DNA of 64,000 nucleotides, taken from positions 1 through 64,000 of the forward strand of contig CAZYMU010000003.1 in NCBI GenBank assembly GCA_964648465.1, written 5' to 3'. The position numbers and the translations under genes were made by a program. This DNA is from Aminicenans sp964648465. GTDB taxonomy: Bacteria > Acidobacteriota > Aminicenantia > Aminicenantales > Aminicenantaceae. This document shows positions 56,601-64,000 of the stretch, piece after piece; the first letter of the stretch is position 1; each line of letters starts with the position of its first letter. The notes under the pieces are model-generated. The model saw only the letters and a program-made list of their open reading frames with translations, ran no database searches and was not told where the DNA came from.

Positions 56601-58278
56601 GGAAGACTACAGGGATGCGGATGTAAGAGTCGTTGTATGTCTGGATGCTGTTTCAGGAAAGGAGCTCTGGGAAAAGCCTGTGGATTTTACCGGTTGTGGG
56701 GGCGACAGTCTGGGATCAGCCTATCAGGACGGTGTTTTATTGTTTTTTGCAAACACAGGAAACCACGATGCCTGGAGATTTAGCGATGGTCTTTTACGAT
56801 GGAAAAGGCTTACTGCTTTATCAGCTAAAAATGGTGATATTCTGTGGTCTCGTCCAATAAACTGCCGGGTCCGTCCCGTGATAGTAGGAAATTGGGTTTT
56901 CATTGAGCCCCGGGTTTGTGACCTTTATACGGGCGAGATAAAGATGCGTTCTCATCCGGTTACAGGCAGGGAAGTACCATGGGAGTACTTGCGGCCAGGC
57001 CATACATGTGCCATTTCTTCTGCTTCTGCGCATTCTCTCTTTTACCGCTCTTATTGCACGGCAATCTATGACTTTACAGGGGATAGTGGGTTAAACCTTT
57101 TCGGGGCTATTCGCCCCGGCTGCTGGATAAATATGATACCAGCTAACGGTCTTTTGCTGTTTCCTGAAGCAAGCTCAGGCTGCACCTGTTCTTTTCCTCT
57201 CAGATGCTCGTTAGTCTTAAAACACAAAGAAAAAAGAGTCCAGCCGTGGAGTGTATTTATAACACATGGCTCAATGACTCCTGCCAAGCATTTTGCAATA
57301 AATCTTGGTGCTCCAGGGGATATGAAGGATAATAATGGCTCTGTCTGGTTTGCTTACCCTAATCCGAAAACTGAATCTTTATCAAATCATTTTCCCAATT
57401 ATGGAGTTAAGTTTGATATTAATGATGAAATCTTAACTGATATGGGTTATTTCTGTAGTGATTTTAGAAACGCAGCTTTTGAAGGGACGGATAAACCGTG
57501 GCTATTTACTTCCGGATGCATTGGCTTGAAACGCTGTAAGGTCCAATTGATTGAGGATATGTGGGGTGAGAAACCGGGCGTTTACACCGTGCGACTTGGG
57601 TTTTATGCTTCATCGAGTGACAGACTAGGCCAGCGTGTATTTGATATTATTCTTCAGGGAGAACCTGTGTTGAAAGATTTCGATATACTCAAAGATGCAG
57701 GTTCTGCAAATAGAGCAGTTATCAAGGAATTCAAGAACATAAATGTAAAAAATTTTCTTACGATTGAACTATCCTCAAAAGAGGAAAATCCAACCATGGC
57801 TAACGCCCCTGTAATTAACTTCATAGAAGTAATGAGAGAGGATAGTGCCGCAGATTTAGAGAGACTGAAAGCTTTAAGCCAGGGTAGGGCGGCGGTCTTG
57901 CTGGACGAGGCAAAAGGCGAAATTAGAAGGGGAAATTATAACAAGGCACTTGCGAAATATCATTTGGTTTTTGATGCCGCTCCTTCAGGACGTTTTAAAC
58001 AGCGGGCACTGGAAGGCATGGCTGCAATAGGAAGCCCGGAGTCTTTAAGCCGGATAACAAAATACTGTAGGGATGTTGCACCAATACTCTGGAATTATAA
58101 GGAGCCAAACACTGATATTAAAAACAGCGCCATAAGAGTTTTCATTGCTGTTGCTAATAATATTGCTAAAAGCGATAAGAAGAAAGCCCTCAGGATGTTA
58201 AACTATGCCCTGACGATCACAGATGTGGATATGCGTAAGCAGGTTGTTTCAAGCCTCAAGAAATATCAGACTAACTGA
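53623..58278 (+). CDS. Giant PQQ-like propeller protein with embedded methyltransferase domain
   Basis: A 1551-residue protein starting at TTG with GGAGAG six bases upstream. A signal segment ends at VSTSC, a possible lipobox. In order: a PQQ-type propeller (residues of about 40-330, e.g. VYALNANTGRIRWAFF), a coiled coil (about 364-420), more blades, a class I SAM methyltransferase-like domain (about 515-680; motif I LVLGCGEGRLAFEL, then VIGIENNPKKVKAA), a second propeller (about 690-1200), a beta-sandwich and a helical repeat tail. If exported, the methyltransferase would have no SAM supply, so that domain may have another role. It belongs to the ABC transporter operon. Confidence 0.75.
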   Translation: MKYKILSSAKLAIFTRKYVVVFVILLFFIVSTSCSTHSTGDWSTYRHDNARSGITAETLAVPMALRWTFEPTHPPEQAWPEPGEEMERMHYDNAYHITAARGMAYFGSSVDNKVYALNANTGRIRWAFFTQGPVRYAPTVWKNRLYFGSDDGYVYCLRAKTGKLRWKYSASPREERVLGNGRMISLWPVRTSVIIDDEIIYFGAGVFPYEGVYIYAVNALDGSVIWKNDTIGDHEHELAYGGISPQSYLIASENILYVPSGRAMPAAFRRKSGEFLYYLLPGAKVGGTWALLNKDKLIAGVDLSGTPAKRVYEEQTGARENIMDNMHAWFPGIDLIVTPDVSYTLTEKGIYALDREKYIVVRNSKLDLLMKERHKLRDKRSEIIKKIQEADREAREEIYNLAVEEIEKKLMDLAKEEKSLKSSIYRWKYLSDDLCCLILAGSKIFAGGEGTVLAVDIQTGRELWRFEIQGKALGLAAADGKLFVSTDNGRIYCFGKGRAAGGKKVSPAVSSSPYRKDNLTGVYESAAEKIIKDTGIKKGYCLVLGCGEGRLAFELARRSELKVIGIENNPKKVKAAKHKLDSAGIYGSRVVVEQWDLSTLPDYFADLIVSEKAMISGKINSSPEEVYRVLKPFGGMAYFGQPAELSGSKRSLDLQVLLEWLRKSGAPEPEVTEEGGIWAKVTRGKLEGSGSWTELYGNPQNTASSGDELVRGPLGVLWFGEPGPERMVERHAKAASPVSINGRVFIQGEEVIMAYDVFNGTLLWERKIDGAVRARADVDGGNLAVTDNILYVAAHKKCYCLDPATGKTIKLFEIPPPSDGSSRRWGYISYMNNILYGSRAEPLNNNYFAFWNLLIENGRWRNKDDIPVEHIEEYNSLVSKYPVPDDRLRADFKRSGALWEYMADFPDWENYNSSNRALTGNMMASDMVFAMDPDTGKLYWKYQGKKISHITVSLGDGKIFFAESAVSAEQKRKAFQEKKKFARKGIYEESSEKEDYRDADVRVVVCLDAVSGKELWEKPVDFTGCGGDSLGSAYQDGVLLFFANTGNHDAWRFSDGLLRWKRLTALSAKNGDILWSRPINCRVRPVIVGNWVFIEPRVCDLYTGEIKMRSHPVTGREVPWEYLRPGHTCAISSASAHSLFYRSYCTAIYDFTGDSGLNLFGAIRPGCWINMIPANGLLLFPEASSGCTCSFPLRCSLVLKHKEKRVQPWSVFITHGSMTPAKHFAINLGAPGDMKDNNGSVWFAYPNPKTESLSNHFPNYGVKFDINDEILTDMGYFCSDFRNAAFEGTDKPWLFTSGCIGLKRCKVQLIEDMWGEKPGVYTVRLGFYASSSDRLGQRVFDIILQGEPVLKDFDILKDAGSANRAVIKEFKNINVKNFLTIELSSKEENPTMANAPVINFIEVMREDSAADLERLKALSQGRAAVLLDEAKGEIRRGNYNKALAKYHLVFDAAPSGRFKQRALEGMAAIGSPESLSRITKYCRDVAPILWNYKEPNTDIKNSAIRVFIAVANNIAKSDKKKALRMLNYALTITDVDMRKQVVSSLKKYQTN

Positions 58279-58302
58279 CAAAATTTATTTTAAAAAAGAC
58301 AC

Positions 58303-58405
58303 TTGACATTCATATTTTATGTGTTAACCTATATATGTAAAGTTAATAGTTGTTAACTTAATTATATTTGGTTAGCAATTATTAACTTAAAAAGTCAGAG
58401 TTAAC
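58303..58405 (+). promoter_or_regulatory. Control region of the HTH/Doc pair
   Basis: TTGACA at 58303-58308 and three GTTAAC sites at 58323, 58352 and 58400. AAGTTAA/TTAACTT (58340-58346 and 58353-58359) form an inverted repeat. This fits binding by the HTH protein to its own promoter, as is usual for toxin-antitoxin operons. The -10 box is not clear. Confidence 0.5.
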
Positions 58406-58432
58406 GGTAAAAATATACTTAGGAGCAATATT

Positions 58433-58705
58433 ATGAAAGTGAACGATATAGGAGTGGAAAAGTATTTCACAGTTACTCAGCTAGCAGACATTTTGGGTAT
58501 TAGCAGGGTAGCAGTTCATAAAAAAATAAAAAATGGAGAGATTAATGCTAAAAAAATTGGGAATATTTATGTAATTCCCAAATCTTATGTTTCAGAAGTT
58601 TTTAGACATGCTTTAAGCCCCCATTGGAAAGGAATAATTAAAAAAGCTGTCAATAAAACGGTCAAAGAATATGGCGATGTGCTTATAAAATTAGGAAATG
58701 AATAG
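58433..58705 (+). CDS. HTH_17/excisionase-type DNA-binding protein, likely antitoxin
   Basis: A 90-residue protein with AGGAG before the start. YFTVTQLADILGISRVAVHK is a winged HTH of the excisionase/MerR type, followed by KIKNGEINAKKIGNIYVIPK. The C-terminal 35 residues could bind and block the toxin. Its stop overlaps the GTG start of the Doc gene by one base, the typical antitoxin-first order. It differs from the Phd antitoxin usually paired with Doc. Confidence 0.8.
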   Translation: MKVNDIGVEKYFTVTQLADILGISRVAVHKKIKNGEINAKKIGNIYVIPKSYVSEVFRHALSPHWKGIIKKAVNKTVKEYGDVLIKLGNE

Positions 58706-59133
58706 TGAAAATAATTACAATAATAGAGGTTGAAGAAACCGCATTTAGACTTGCCAAAGAATTACTTGCTCTAAATGAGCCTATCCCTAATTTTTCAACT
58801 CGTTTTCCTAACATATTAGAAAGTTGCCTCATAACTCCATTTCAAAGTTTTTCTCTCAAACAACTTTATCCAGGCTTTATATCTAAAGCTAGTATACTGT
58901 TCTATTTAATGACAAAGAATCATCCCTTTCAAAATGGAAATAAGCGTATTGCGCTTACTACACTATTGGTTTTTCTTTACATGAATAAAAAATGGATAAA
59001 AGTAGATTTACAAGAATTATTAAATTTTGCAACTTGGGTTGCGTCAAGCCCTGCTCAATTTAATGAAGAAGTTGTAAAAGCAATCGAAAAATTCTTGAAA
59101 AAACATGTTATCAAGTTAAATTCAAATTCTTAA
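58705..59133 (+). CDS. Doc/Fic-family toxin
   Basis: A 142-residue protein. HPFQNGNKRIAL with His73 is the Fic/Doc active-site motif. Doc proteins phosphorylate EF-Tu; other Fic proteins transfer AMP. The short length and the motif with Asn-Lys-Arg favour Doc. Start is GTG, one base inside the antitoxin stop. Strong AT-richness sets the pair apart from the upstream operon and suggests acquisition. Confidence 0.85.
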   Translation: MKIITIIEVEETAFRLAKELLALNEPIPNFSTRFPNILESCLITPFQSFSLKQLYPGFISKASILFYLMTKNHPFQNGNKRIALTTLLVFLYMNKKWIKVDLQELLNFATWVASSPAQFNEEVVKAIEKFLKKHVIKLNSNS

Positions 59134-59302
59134 GAATTAATTTAAAATATATCAGTGAGTTGCATAGGTCTGATCCTATTCAGAATTTCCCACCATACTA
59201 TTCACTCTACCCTATTCACCATAACCTGAGTTCAGTAGCCCGCACCGTTGACGAACAGAACAGCAGTGATGAGCTCATGGGTTTTTGAGTGGCCATACGC
59301 TA

Positions 59303-59722
59303 TTAAAAGATTGTTTTTACCACCTCTGGCAGAGGCTTGATCTTTTCGGCCTTATAATCATAACAGACCATGCCGGTCTCAGATAGAGCGATATTCTGGC
59401 TGTCGGCAGGGCGGTTTATCCGGTAAAACAGGCGGAATCCGCTGCGAGTAGGTTCTCCAGCTGCTACCTCGATCTTTAAAGTATCCCCTGCATATGCCTC
59501 GCCTTGAAACATAAGGGCTGCGTCAGCCATAATAAGAGAGACACCACCACAGTCTATCTCAGTAAAATCAAAATCTTCCAGAAAAGCTGCGCGGGCCTCA
59601 TGAACAAGAGCTAAGAGCTTGTCATTTCCCAGGTGGCCTCCGTAGTTTAAGTCAGTGACTCGGACGACGATCTCTGTGCTAAATGGATATGAATCTAAAG
59701 GTTTAAGTTTTATACGGGGCAT
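59303..59722 (-). CDS. Hot-dog-fold acyl-CoA thioesterase
   Basis: A 139-residue protein with AGGAGATA before the start. VRVTDLNYGGHLGNDKLLAL matches the 4-hydroxybenzoyl-CoA thioesterase/YbgC pattern, where Asp is the catalytic position of one subfamily; here the sequence is DLNYGGHLGN. ALMFQGEAYAGDTLKIEVA and a FRLFYRI strand continue the fold. It would hydrolyse small acyl-CoA esters. No operon partner is evident. Confidence 0.8.
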   Translation of the reverse strand: MPRIKLKPLDSYPFSTEIVVRVTDLNYGGHLGNDKLLALVHEARAAFLEDFDFTEIDCGGVSLIMADAALMFQGEAYAGDTLKIEVAAGEPTRSGFRLFYRINRPADSQNIALSETGMVCYDYKAEKIKPLPEVVKTIF

Positions 59723-60060
59723 AGTCTATCTCCTCTCTTTTGTTTTCATATTTATTAATAAAGACGATTATAGCCACATAACCGCTTGTCATCAAACCCT
59801 AAAACCAATACTTAGTAGAAGATAAGCAGATCGGAATAGGATGGATATGAGGGTATAGCTGCGATCCCTTCAGATTTTTAACTCCATTCTTCGTCAGCTT
59901 TTTTCGGCTTCTGCATAATTCTCCCCGTCCGTTGGTCAGGCCTGTGTAACTGACTCTATTCCCAAAAGAGAACCGTCCCCGATTAAAAATCTCTGTAAAA
60001 TCTGTATTGAGCATATAACTGTAATATACTAAAATAATATAAAGTACTATTAATTTGGTT
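59723..60060 (+). other. 338-base gap without a convincing gene
   Basis: The stretch holds the ribosome site of the thioesterase gene on the minus strand and AT-rich sequence before the membrane-protein gene. AGAGAACCGTCCCC at 59967-59980 looks like a fragment of a dispersed repeat type that I associate with REP-like elements; this is a weak memory-based call. A 95-residue minus-strand frame crossing the region has no recognisable features. Confidence 0.4.
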
Positions 60061-60474
60061 ATGAAATATCTAATTTTATTTTTCATGTACAGCTTTTTTG
60101 GGATTGCTATTGAAGTATTTTTTACTTCTATACATGATTATATCAAGTATAAAGACATCTCTTTTAGTGGCAGGTCTTACCTATGGATGTTTCCACTTTA
60201 TGGAGGTTTGGGCTTAATAATCGAACCATTATATAATTCTATTAAATTCATTCCTTTTATATTTAGAGGCTTTATTTATCTTTTTGTCATTATTGCAGGA
60301 GAATTTATATATGGATATATACTGAAGCTTACTATCAAGAAATGTCCCTGGGAATACAAGACAAAATGGACAATAATGGGACTTGTAAAATTAACTTATA
60401 TACCATTTTGGTTAATATTTGGTTATTTATCAGAACTATTATACAGAGGATTTATTTCTGTTACTATTTATTAA
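60061..60474 (+). CDS. Membrane protein, putative ABC-transporter type IV (CmpB-like) family
   Basis: A 137-residue protein with four hydrophobic helices. YSFFGIAIEVFF at the start, SYLWMFPLYGGLGLIIEPLY, and GEFIYGYILKLTIKKCPWEY resemble the PF06541 family, where an aromatic-acidic motif (W[DE]Y) closes the core. Its function is unknown despite the family name. Strongly AT-rich. The alternative start at 60055 (TTG) is unlikely. Confidence 0.65.
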   Translation: MKYLILFFMYSFFGIAIEVFFTSIHDYIKYKDISFSGRSYLWMFPLYGGLGLIIEPLYNSIKFIPFIFRGFIYLFVIIAGEFIYGYILKLTIKKCPWEYKTKWTIMGLVKLTYIPFWLIFGYLSELLYRGFISVTIY

Positions 60475-60640
60475 TAAACAAAATTCGCTTGCAGATACTT
60501 TTGTATCAGAGGCAAACATAACAGAAATACCCTATTTAGACTATAAGTCTGACCCTATTTACTATTTATGCTATTTATATATATTTATCAATATGGCAAA
60601 GACCATGCCTTCTTCTAGCGGAATACCGAGCGGATTTTTT

Positions 60641-62599
60641 TTAATGAATATAGCCTAAGGCTTTCAACTGCTCTTTCAATTTTTCATCTATTTCAGGTCT
60701 GGATGTTTTTCTTTTCTTTGCCTTGGTGTAGATTTCATTAATTTGCTGGATTATCTGATTAACAAGTACGGCTTTTTCATCAGCTGTGTTTTTAATTTCA
60801 AGCGCATCTTTTTTTAAATCATAAAGTTCAACAGGTATTAAAGCAGGAGGAGGATAGAGAAAAAAATCCAGATCTTTCGAGCTGAATCTTTTATTAAGAA
60901 TGAGTTTATTTTTTCCAATATTAATGGAGATTTTCTGTGGAATACGGGAATTCAAAACATTACTTCCTAAGTCTGCTAAAAATGTTCTATCTCCTCTTTC
61001 TTTTCCTTTTGTCAGAGGAGATAAACTTCTGCCATCGATACTTAAATCAGAAAAATCTATCCCCATCTCCTCCAAGATGGTCGGCATGACATCTACAAGA
61101 GAGACAATATCTCCGATCTCTTTTCCTTTAAATTTCGATCCTGGAAATTTAATGATGAGTGGAACTTTCAGAGATTCATCATAAAGACTATGCCCATGTC
61201 CCCATCCCATATGATCATAAAACTCCTCGCCATGGTCACTGGTGAAGATGATCATCGTCTGATCGTAAAGCTGCATTTCTTTAAGTTTCTCTATAAGGGG
61301 CCCTATAAATTTTTCATCCGTGTATCGGATTTCTCCATCATATAGGTCGATAATATTCTGGCGTTCTCCCTCAGTAATTTTCTTAAAAAGGCCCGGCTTC
61401 CCACCAAGATAGTTGACTAAATTTATGTATCTCCATTTAGCTCCTTCCTTAAGAAACATCGTTTTATATGGGTAGGGACAGGCATAAGGATTATGAGTCT
61501 GATAAGTATGGAGAAAAAGGAAAAAATTCTTGTTTTTCTCATTATCAAGCCATTCTGATACAGCACGAAATAAAAGTTCAGCTGAATCCTGCTGAAAAAT
61601 TCCTCCTATTCCATCACGATATGTGTCAAAACCTTTGGAGAATCCATAAACAGAGCTGACAAATCCTCCTCCAGTGAAAGAAGAACAAAGAAAATAATTC
61701 TGCCGTAAGATATCAGCCAGGGTGAGGATGGCAGGGTCCATTTTCTCTTTGTCATAATAGACTTGATGATGAACTCCGTGCAGTGAGGTCAAAAGCGAGA
61801 TGTGAGAAGGAAGAGTCCATGGCGAAGAAGCATATGTATTGAGGAACAATGTGCTGTCTGAAGCTAGGGAATTAATATTAGGGCTAGTGTTCCTATCATA
61901 TCCATAACAACCCAAGTGATCAGCTCTTAGAGTATCAATGGAAATTAGGATAACATTACGAAGGCTTTTTTCATTCCTATAAAGGACCGGATTATACCAA
62001 AAGGAAAAATTATGTTCTTTACCTTCCGTAACAAGCAACATCTCTACATTTTCCTTAGTATGAGGAATATCGATACAATACTTGTAGAAAGAATGTCTTT
62101 CATCTTTGGAAGGAAATGAAAGGTGTTTTTGAAAAATTGTCTTTTTTCTTCCTTTTATTTTAAGGGAAACTATAAAAGTAGTGCCTTTTTCTTCGTTTCC
62201 AGAAGATTTGATAAGTTCTTCTAAGTTTTCGTCCCTGACATTGCCGATCCCAAATTCTAATACAGAATTTTCTGGAATATTAAGATTAAAGCTGAATTTA
62301 CTCTTTGGAGGGGAAAAAAGCACGTTTATCTCTGTTCCACCAAGTTTTAGTTTTCTCTTTATTCCAAAAGGATTGTCTCCAGAGCCTAAATCCGAAATTG
62401 GGTAAGACTTTAAAGGGAAAAACTTAGATGATTCTTCCGGTTTTTGGGGAACTTGAATTAGTGGTGAATGGAGAATATTTTCTTTATTAAGATTATCAAT
62501 TAATCTGTAGAATTTAAATTCGGATAAAGGGGATTTTGCACAATTACTCAGGAAAAACAAGGAAAACAAAATTATAAGATTACTCTTTTTTATGAACAT
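60641..62599 (-). CDS. Sulfatase-superfamily lipoprotein with Thr nucleophile position
   Basis: A 652-residue protein with a lipoprotein signal (LFFLSNC). The N-terminal 200 residues are beta-rich and unassigned. The alkaline-phosphatase-superfamily core starts at VILISIDTLRADHLGCYGYD. At the place of the C/S-x-P-x-R motif it has WTLPSH, so Thr replaces Cys or Ser and formylglycine formation is not possible. SDHGEEFYDHMGWGHG supplies metal ligands. The Thr form is typical of phospho-group transferases and of a large uncharacterised group in related phyla. True arylsulfatase activity is therefore doubtful. Confidence 0.8.
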   Translation of the reverse strand: MFIKKSNLIILFSLFFLSNCAKSPLSEFKFYRLIDNLNKENILHSPLIQVPQKPEESSKFFPLKSYPISDLGSGDNPFGIKRKLKLGGTEINVLFSPPKSKFSFNLNIPENSVLEFGIGNVRDENLEELIKSSGNEEKGTTFIVSLKIKGRKKTIFQKHLSFPSKDERHSFYKYCIDIPHTKENVEMLLVTEGKEHNFSFWYNPVLYRNEKSLRNVILISIDTLRADHLGCYGYDRNTSPNINSLASDSTLFLNTYASSPWTLPSHISLLTSLHGVHHQVYYDKEKMDPAILTLADILRQNYFLCSSFTGGGFVSSVYGFSKGFDTYRDGIGGIFQQDSAELLFRAVSEWLDNEKNKNFFLFLHTYQTHNPYACPYPYKTMFLKEGAKWRYINLVNYLGGKPGLFKKITEGERQNIIDLYDGEIRYTDEKFIGPLIEKLKEMQLYDQTMIIFTSDHGEEFYDHMGWGHGHSLYDESLKVPLIIKFPGSKFKGKEIGDIVSLVDVMPTILEEMGIDFSDLSIDGRSLSPLTKGKERGDRTFLADLGSNVLNSRIPQKISINIGKNKLILNKRFSSKDLDFFLYPPPALIPVELYDLKKDALEIKNTADEKAVLVNQIIQQINEIYTKAKKRKTSRPEIDEKLKEQLKALGYIH

Positions 62600-62671
62600 C
62601 CTAATGCCAAATAGTATTTTAATCGATTTAATCTATGTATTCAATGTTTCAATCTATAATTTGGTAGTCTC

Positions 62672-64000
62672 CTATTTTTTCTTCTTGTGAAAACGCTGTA
62701 GGATACTCAGGGCGATAAGAAGCGGTCCGTTATAAGCGGCAGCAGCGCCTGCGGTAAACCCAATATTACTTCCATTTAGCATTTTGACCCAGGAGCCAAA
62801 CTGTTTGTCATTAATCAAGTAAGTCCAGGTGGATGATGGGCCTTTGAGATTCTTTTTTTTCAGGTCAACACCGTCCACTGTTATCTCTAGGTTATTTAAT
62901 GTTTCTGTGATCCTGTTGTCGATAATCTGTTCCAGGTCAAGAAAGGCATCTACGATTATTCTATGAAATTCATTCAGAGGAGACTCCCCAGCTACACTAA
63001 CAAGATGGATGCTCTCCCGTACATCGTTGATTTTAGCCAGGTGTTCGGACCAGCCCTGGTCTATATGTAAAAGATTGATCTGCTGTTCGAGTTTAAACAA
63101 ACGCTTTTTCCCCAGTTGAGAACTAAGAAGCGCATATTTATCAGGAAAACTCTCGGCAAGCATGCTTTTCCGTGAATTTCCTGTCAGAACATCGCGGCGC
63201 CGTTGATACATTCTTTTTCGGTGATGTTCCACCAAGGAGGAATATTCCCAGAGTGTTTTGCGTATATCGAAATTCTGCCCCTCTACGATACGCTGTCCCC
63301 GGGCGATCTCCCGGTTTACAATGGGATGATCAATGACCTTGCTTTTTCCCTTTAATCGCAAGCCTGATGGGATAAGCCTGTCGATCCTGTAACGTTCGAT
63401 CAGGTCATCTTCCAGGCTGATAATAAAACGGGATTCTCCGGGATCCCCTTGACGGCCGGCACGTCCGCGCAACTGGCAGTCGATACGGATGCTCTCATGG
63501 CGGTTGGTGCCGATTACATACAAGCCTCCCAAGGCAACGACACTGTCCCTTTCCTGTTCATCATCTCCCCCGAGTTTTATATCCGTACCGCGTCCTGCCA
63601 TATTAGTGGATATTGTAACTGCTCCGTGCGCACCCGACCGGGCAATTATTCCAGCTTCCAGCTCATCATTTTTAGCATTGAGCACGCAGCAGTTTATGCC
63701 GGACTTTATAAGTTTTCCTGCCAGTTTTTCCGATTCTTCCACACTGGCGGTTCCCACCAGTACCGGGCGGCCGGTAGAATGCGTCTGGACGATCTCTGCA
63801 ATCAGGGCTTGGCTCTTAGCCTTTTTATCAGTGAATACTATGTCGGGGAGATCCTTCCTGATACAGGGTCTGTGGGGAGGGATAACCACGACTTTTAGGT
63901 CATAGAATGTTTTTAGCTCAGACGCCGCGGATCGAGCAGTAGCTGTCATTCCACAGAGCTTTGGATACAGACGCATAAAATGCTGCAGCGTTATCAACCC
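62672..64000 (-). CDS. SecA-like preprotein translocase ATPase, C-terminal part (runs off window)
   Basis: About 442 residues are visible; the 5' part lies beyond the right edge. YPKLCGMTATA, LVGTASVEESEKLAGKLIKS, STNMAGRGTDIKLGG and QLRGRAGRQGDPGESRF are SecA nucleotide-binding-domain-2 motifs. The helical wing and scaffold follow. The C-terminal zinc-binding tail of housekeeping SecA is missing; the protein ends with ALSILQRFHKKKK. It may be an accessory SecA (SecA2-like) or a divergent main SecA. Confidence 0.85.
   Translation of the reverse strand, partial: GLITLQHFMRLYPKLCGMTATARSAASELKTFYDLKVVVIPPHRPCIRKDLPDIVFTDKKAKSQALIAEIVQTHSTGRPVLVGTASVEESEKLAGKLIKSGINCCVLNAKNDELEAGIIARSGAHGAVTISTNMAGRGTDIKLGGDDEQERDSVVALGGLYVIGTNRHESIRIDCQLRGRAGRQGDPGESRFIISLEDDLIERYRIDRLIPSGLRLKGKSKVIDHPIVNREIARGQRIVEGQNFDIRKTLWEYSSLVEHHRKRMYQRRRDVLTGNSRKSMLAESFPDKYALLSSQLGKKRLFKLEQQINLLHIDQGWSEHLAKINDVRESIHLVSVAGESPLNEFHRIIVDAFLDLEQIIDNRITETLNNLEITVDGVDLKKKNLKGPSSTWTYLINDKQFGSWVKMLNGSNIGFTAGAAAAYNGPLLIALSILQRFHKKKK

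Noticed and set aside
59799..60086. 95-codon minus-strand frame as a gene
   Set aside because: No ribosome site, no motif, and it overlaps the start of the membrane-protein gene at 60061.
60419..60658. 79-codon plus-strand frame overlapping the end of the 60061 gene
   Set aside because: It begins inside a supported membrane protein in another frame and ends over the end of the sulfatase-like gene; no features.

Overview
The window looks like chromosomal DNA of a Gram-negative heterotroph. A TonB-dependent receptor with an N-terminal carboxypeptidase-regulatory-like domain, a GWxTD/TPR protein, SBBP propellers, C69 and M24 peptidases and many secreted lipoproteins together suggest an Acidobacteriota-type lineage, perhaps Candidatus Aminicenantes. 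This assignment rests on protein style only; there is no rRNA in the window.

From about 1 to 43.6 kb lies one large carbohydrate-utilisation region. Its left arm (0.3-9.7 kb) holds a frameshifted propeller/DUF3604 gene, two tandem alpha/beta hydrolases, a DUF2961 (GH172-type) protein and a lipoprotein with a probable alpha/alpha-toroid fold. The middle (9.9-24.6 kb) holds a Tat/lipoprotein sulfatase, an SBBP propeller, an M24 peptidase, a transglutaminase-like protein, a hexuronate-type MFS transporter and a cytosolic module: FucI-like isomerase, sugar isomerase/epimerase, split transketolase, iron-type alcohol dehydrogenase and a GH43-like lipoprotein. A GH67-like protein and a TonB receptor are divergent at 28 kb. 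The right arm (31.7-40.3 kb) holds a GH3 enzyme, three more DUF2961 proteins and a glycosylasparaginase-like Tat protein. A GWxTD/TPR protein and a LacI regulator close the region on the minus strand.

The parts are tied together by a shared promoter-operator module found five times (about 60-125, 9814-9880, 28237-28302, 31575-31629 and, on the minus strand, 43675-43611). In each, a TTGACA box is followed 38-41 bases later by one or two copies of a 13-base unit close to CAAACGATTGTGC. One copy lies directly before the LacI gene and another before a broken LacI remnant at the left edge, so the likely picture is one autoregulated LacI regulon. The outer-membrane receptor and secreted enzymes would deliver sugars to the cytosolic isomerase-epimerase-transketolase-reductase set. 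That set has no sugar kinase, which is its most unusual metabolic feature.

The region from 43.6 to 64 kb is separate and more AT-rich. It starts with a decayed insertion sequence (43.67-44.05 kb). It then carries a C69 peptidase, a SagB-type nitroreductase, a PTS-IIA/antiporter pair, small membrane proteins, and an operon of a thioredoxin-like lipoprotein, an FtsX/MacB-type permease, an ABC ATPase and a 1551-residue PQQ-type propeller with an embedded methyltransferase. Next come an HTH/Doc toxin-antitoxin pair, a thioesterase, a membrane protein, a sulfatase-like lipoprotein and the 3' part of a SecA-like gene that runs off the right edge. No tRNA, rRNA or CRISPR array was seen.
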